From positions 1-64,000 of the forward strand of contig NZ_JAHWGT010000025.1 in assembly GCF_020873895.1 (NCBI RefSeq): a DNA stretch of 64,000 nucleotides, given 5' to 3'. The notes under the pieces are model-generated. The model made no database searches, was not told the origin of the DNA, and saw only the letters and a program-made list of their open reading frames with translations. Numbering within the stretch: position 1 is the first letter of the stretch; every line of letters begins with the position of its first letter. A program made the translations under genes and the position numbers. This DNA comes from Streptomyces sp. DH12. GTDB taxonomy: Bacteria > Actinomycetota > Actinomycetes > Streptomycetales > Streptomycetaceae. This document shows, piece after piece, positions 63,318 to 64,000 of this stretch.

Positions 63318-64000
63318 AGCCGGGGGAGACAGCGGAACACGACGGCACGGCGCGGGCCGGCCTGGAGATCAGCCAGTGGAAGTACCTGACCGCCGAGGCG
63401 CGCGAGCACGAGATGCACGTGGTGCTGACCGTCCGCGTCGACGGCACGTCCGGCACGCGCGGCGCCGGCGGCACGTCCGACCCGGGCGCCGGGGAGGAGG
63501 GCGCGCCGAGCCGCGGCCCGCTGCTCGCGGAAGTGCTGGTCGTCGACTGCTCCAGCTCGATGACGTGGCCGCCGGAGAAGTTCCGGGCCGCCCGCCAGGC
63601 CGCCGCCGCGGCGATCGGGATGCTGCCGGCCGGCACGCCGTTCGCCGTCGTGCAGGGCACCGAGACCGCCGCCATGGCCTACCCGCCGACGGAGGGGATG
63701 CCGGAGGCGTCCGACGGCCACCGCCGCCGCGCGGACCTGGCTCTCCACGGCCTGGTCGCCGCCGGGGGCACCTGCATCGGCGCCTGGTTGGACCTCGCCC
63801 GCCGGCTGCTCGCCGCACGGAACGCCCCGATCGGACACGTCCTGCTGCTGACCGACGGCCGCAACCAGCACGACGAACTGCTCCCGCTCGACGAGGTGCT
63901 GGACGCCTGCGAAGGCCGCTTCGTCTGTGACGCCTGGGGCATCGGCGACGGTTGGGACGCCCGGGAGTTGCTGAAGATCACCCGCCGGCTCCACGGCGGA
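63314..64000 (+). CDS. vWA-domain protein, truncated by the window edge
   Basis: The first 229 residues of a protein that continues past the window. After about 70 residues of beta-rich and Gly-rich sequence comes a von Willebrand A domain with an intact MIDAS: DCSSS (DxSxS) in VLVVDCSSSMTW, the conserved Thr in AAGGTCIGAW and the Asp in LLLTDGRNQ. It should bind a metal ion and a protein ligand. The ATG at 63314 has GAGGGGG 11 bases upstream and overlaps the preceding stop. vWA proteins accompany PknG-like kinases and trypsin/trypco proteins in predicted multi-part regulatory systems. Confidence 0.85.
   Translation, partial: MKPGETAEHDGTARAGLEISQWKYLTAEAREHEMHVVLTVRVDGTSGTRGAGGTSDPGAGEEGAPSRGPLLAEVLVVDCSSSMTWPPEKFRAARQAAAAAIGMLPAGTPFAVVQGTETAAMAYPPTEGMPEASDGHRRRADLALHGLVAAGGTCIGAWLDLARRLLAARNAPIGHVLLLTDGRNQHDELLPLDEVLDACEGRFVCDAWGIGDGWDARELLKITRRLHGG

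Overview
The window is chromosomal DNA from a high-GC actinomycete, almost certainly a Streptomyces or close relative. The evidence is very high GC with G or C in nearly every third codon position, many GTG starts, four-base ATGA/GTGA gene overlaps, a complete conservon (CvnA-D type), a fused E1/E2-type 2-oxoglutarate dehydrogenase (Kgd), a lon gene preceded by HspR-like and ClgR-like boxes, and a single in-frame TTA codon, as expected where bldA rations that codon. I saw no tRNA, rRNA, CRISPR array, intact insertion sequence or prophage. Most of the window looks like conserved chromosome rather than an island.

Layout from left to right. 44-2772 (minus): polar amino-acid ABC importer. 3489-4712: malic enzyme. 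4940-7071: beta-sandwich protein coupled to a PhoD-type phosphatase. 7271-9729: MDR oxidoreductase and GH5 glycosidase. 9767-11009: a small HTH protein and a Clp N-domain protein behind a promoter built from two palindromes. 11140-13050: PadR regulator divergent from an unknown protein. 13051-20403: DUF6104 protein (TTG start), Kgd, an OmpR-type two-component pair and a spermidine-synthase-like protein. 20552-23170: rhomboid-like protein, GNAT, DUF1877 and a small secreted protein. 23501-25903: Lon. 26021-30314: TrmB/LuxR regulator divergent from a thermolysin-family protease. 30478-34183: NarL/DesK pair, MarR and a PP2C-like phosphatase. 34564-40228: conservon followed by a StyA-like flavoprotein. 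40293-41480: NlpC/P60 protein without its catalytic cysteine. 41667-45191: small protein, TetR, AurF-like diiron oxygenase and, divergently, a ferritin-like diiron protein. 45300-50448 (minus): lipoprotein, sensor kinase without a regulator, FtsW/RodA and class B PBP. 50759-53307: zinc-ribbon and HEAT-repeat proteins. 53598-56742: LigD-type ligase and polymerase divergent from Ku (NHEJ). 56860-58302: VOC and GNAT proteins.

The most unusual region is the right end (58347-64000). A trypco2 protein is divergent from an operon of a trypsin-like protease fused to what looks like a pseudo-NTPase, a PknG-like kinase with zinc ribbons and a TPR-like tail, a possible 53-residue Arg/His-rich peptide, and a vWA protein cut by the window edge. 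Trypco domains, trypsin, kinases and vWA proteins are known parts of predicted bacterial conflict or signalling systems. The protease gene carries the only in-frame TTA codon I found, which suggests developmental (bldA) control.

A pattern across the window is that at least nine genes have a TAnnnT-like -10 box ending 6-8 nt before the start codon, as expected for leaderless mRNAs. Start codons were chosen from Shine-Dalgarno sequences, overlaps and family start positions. Family names come from motif recognition, not database searches.
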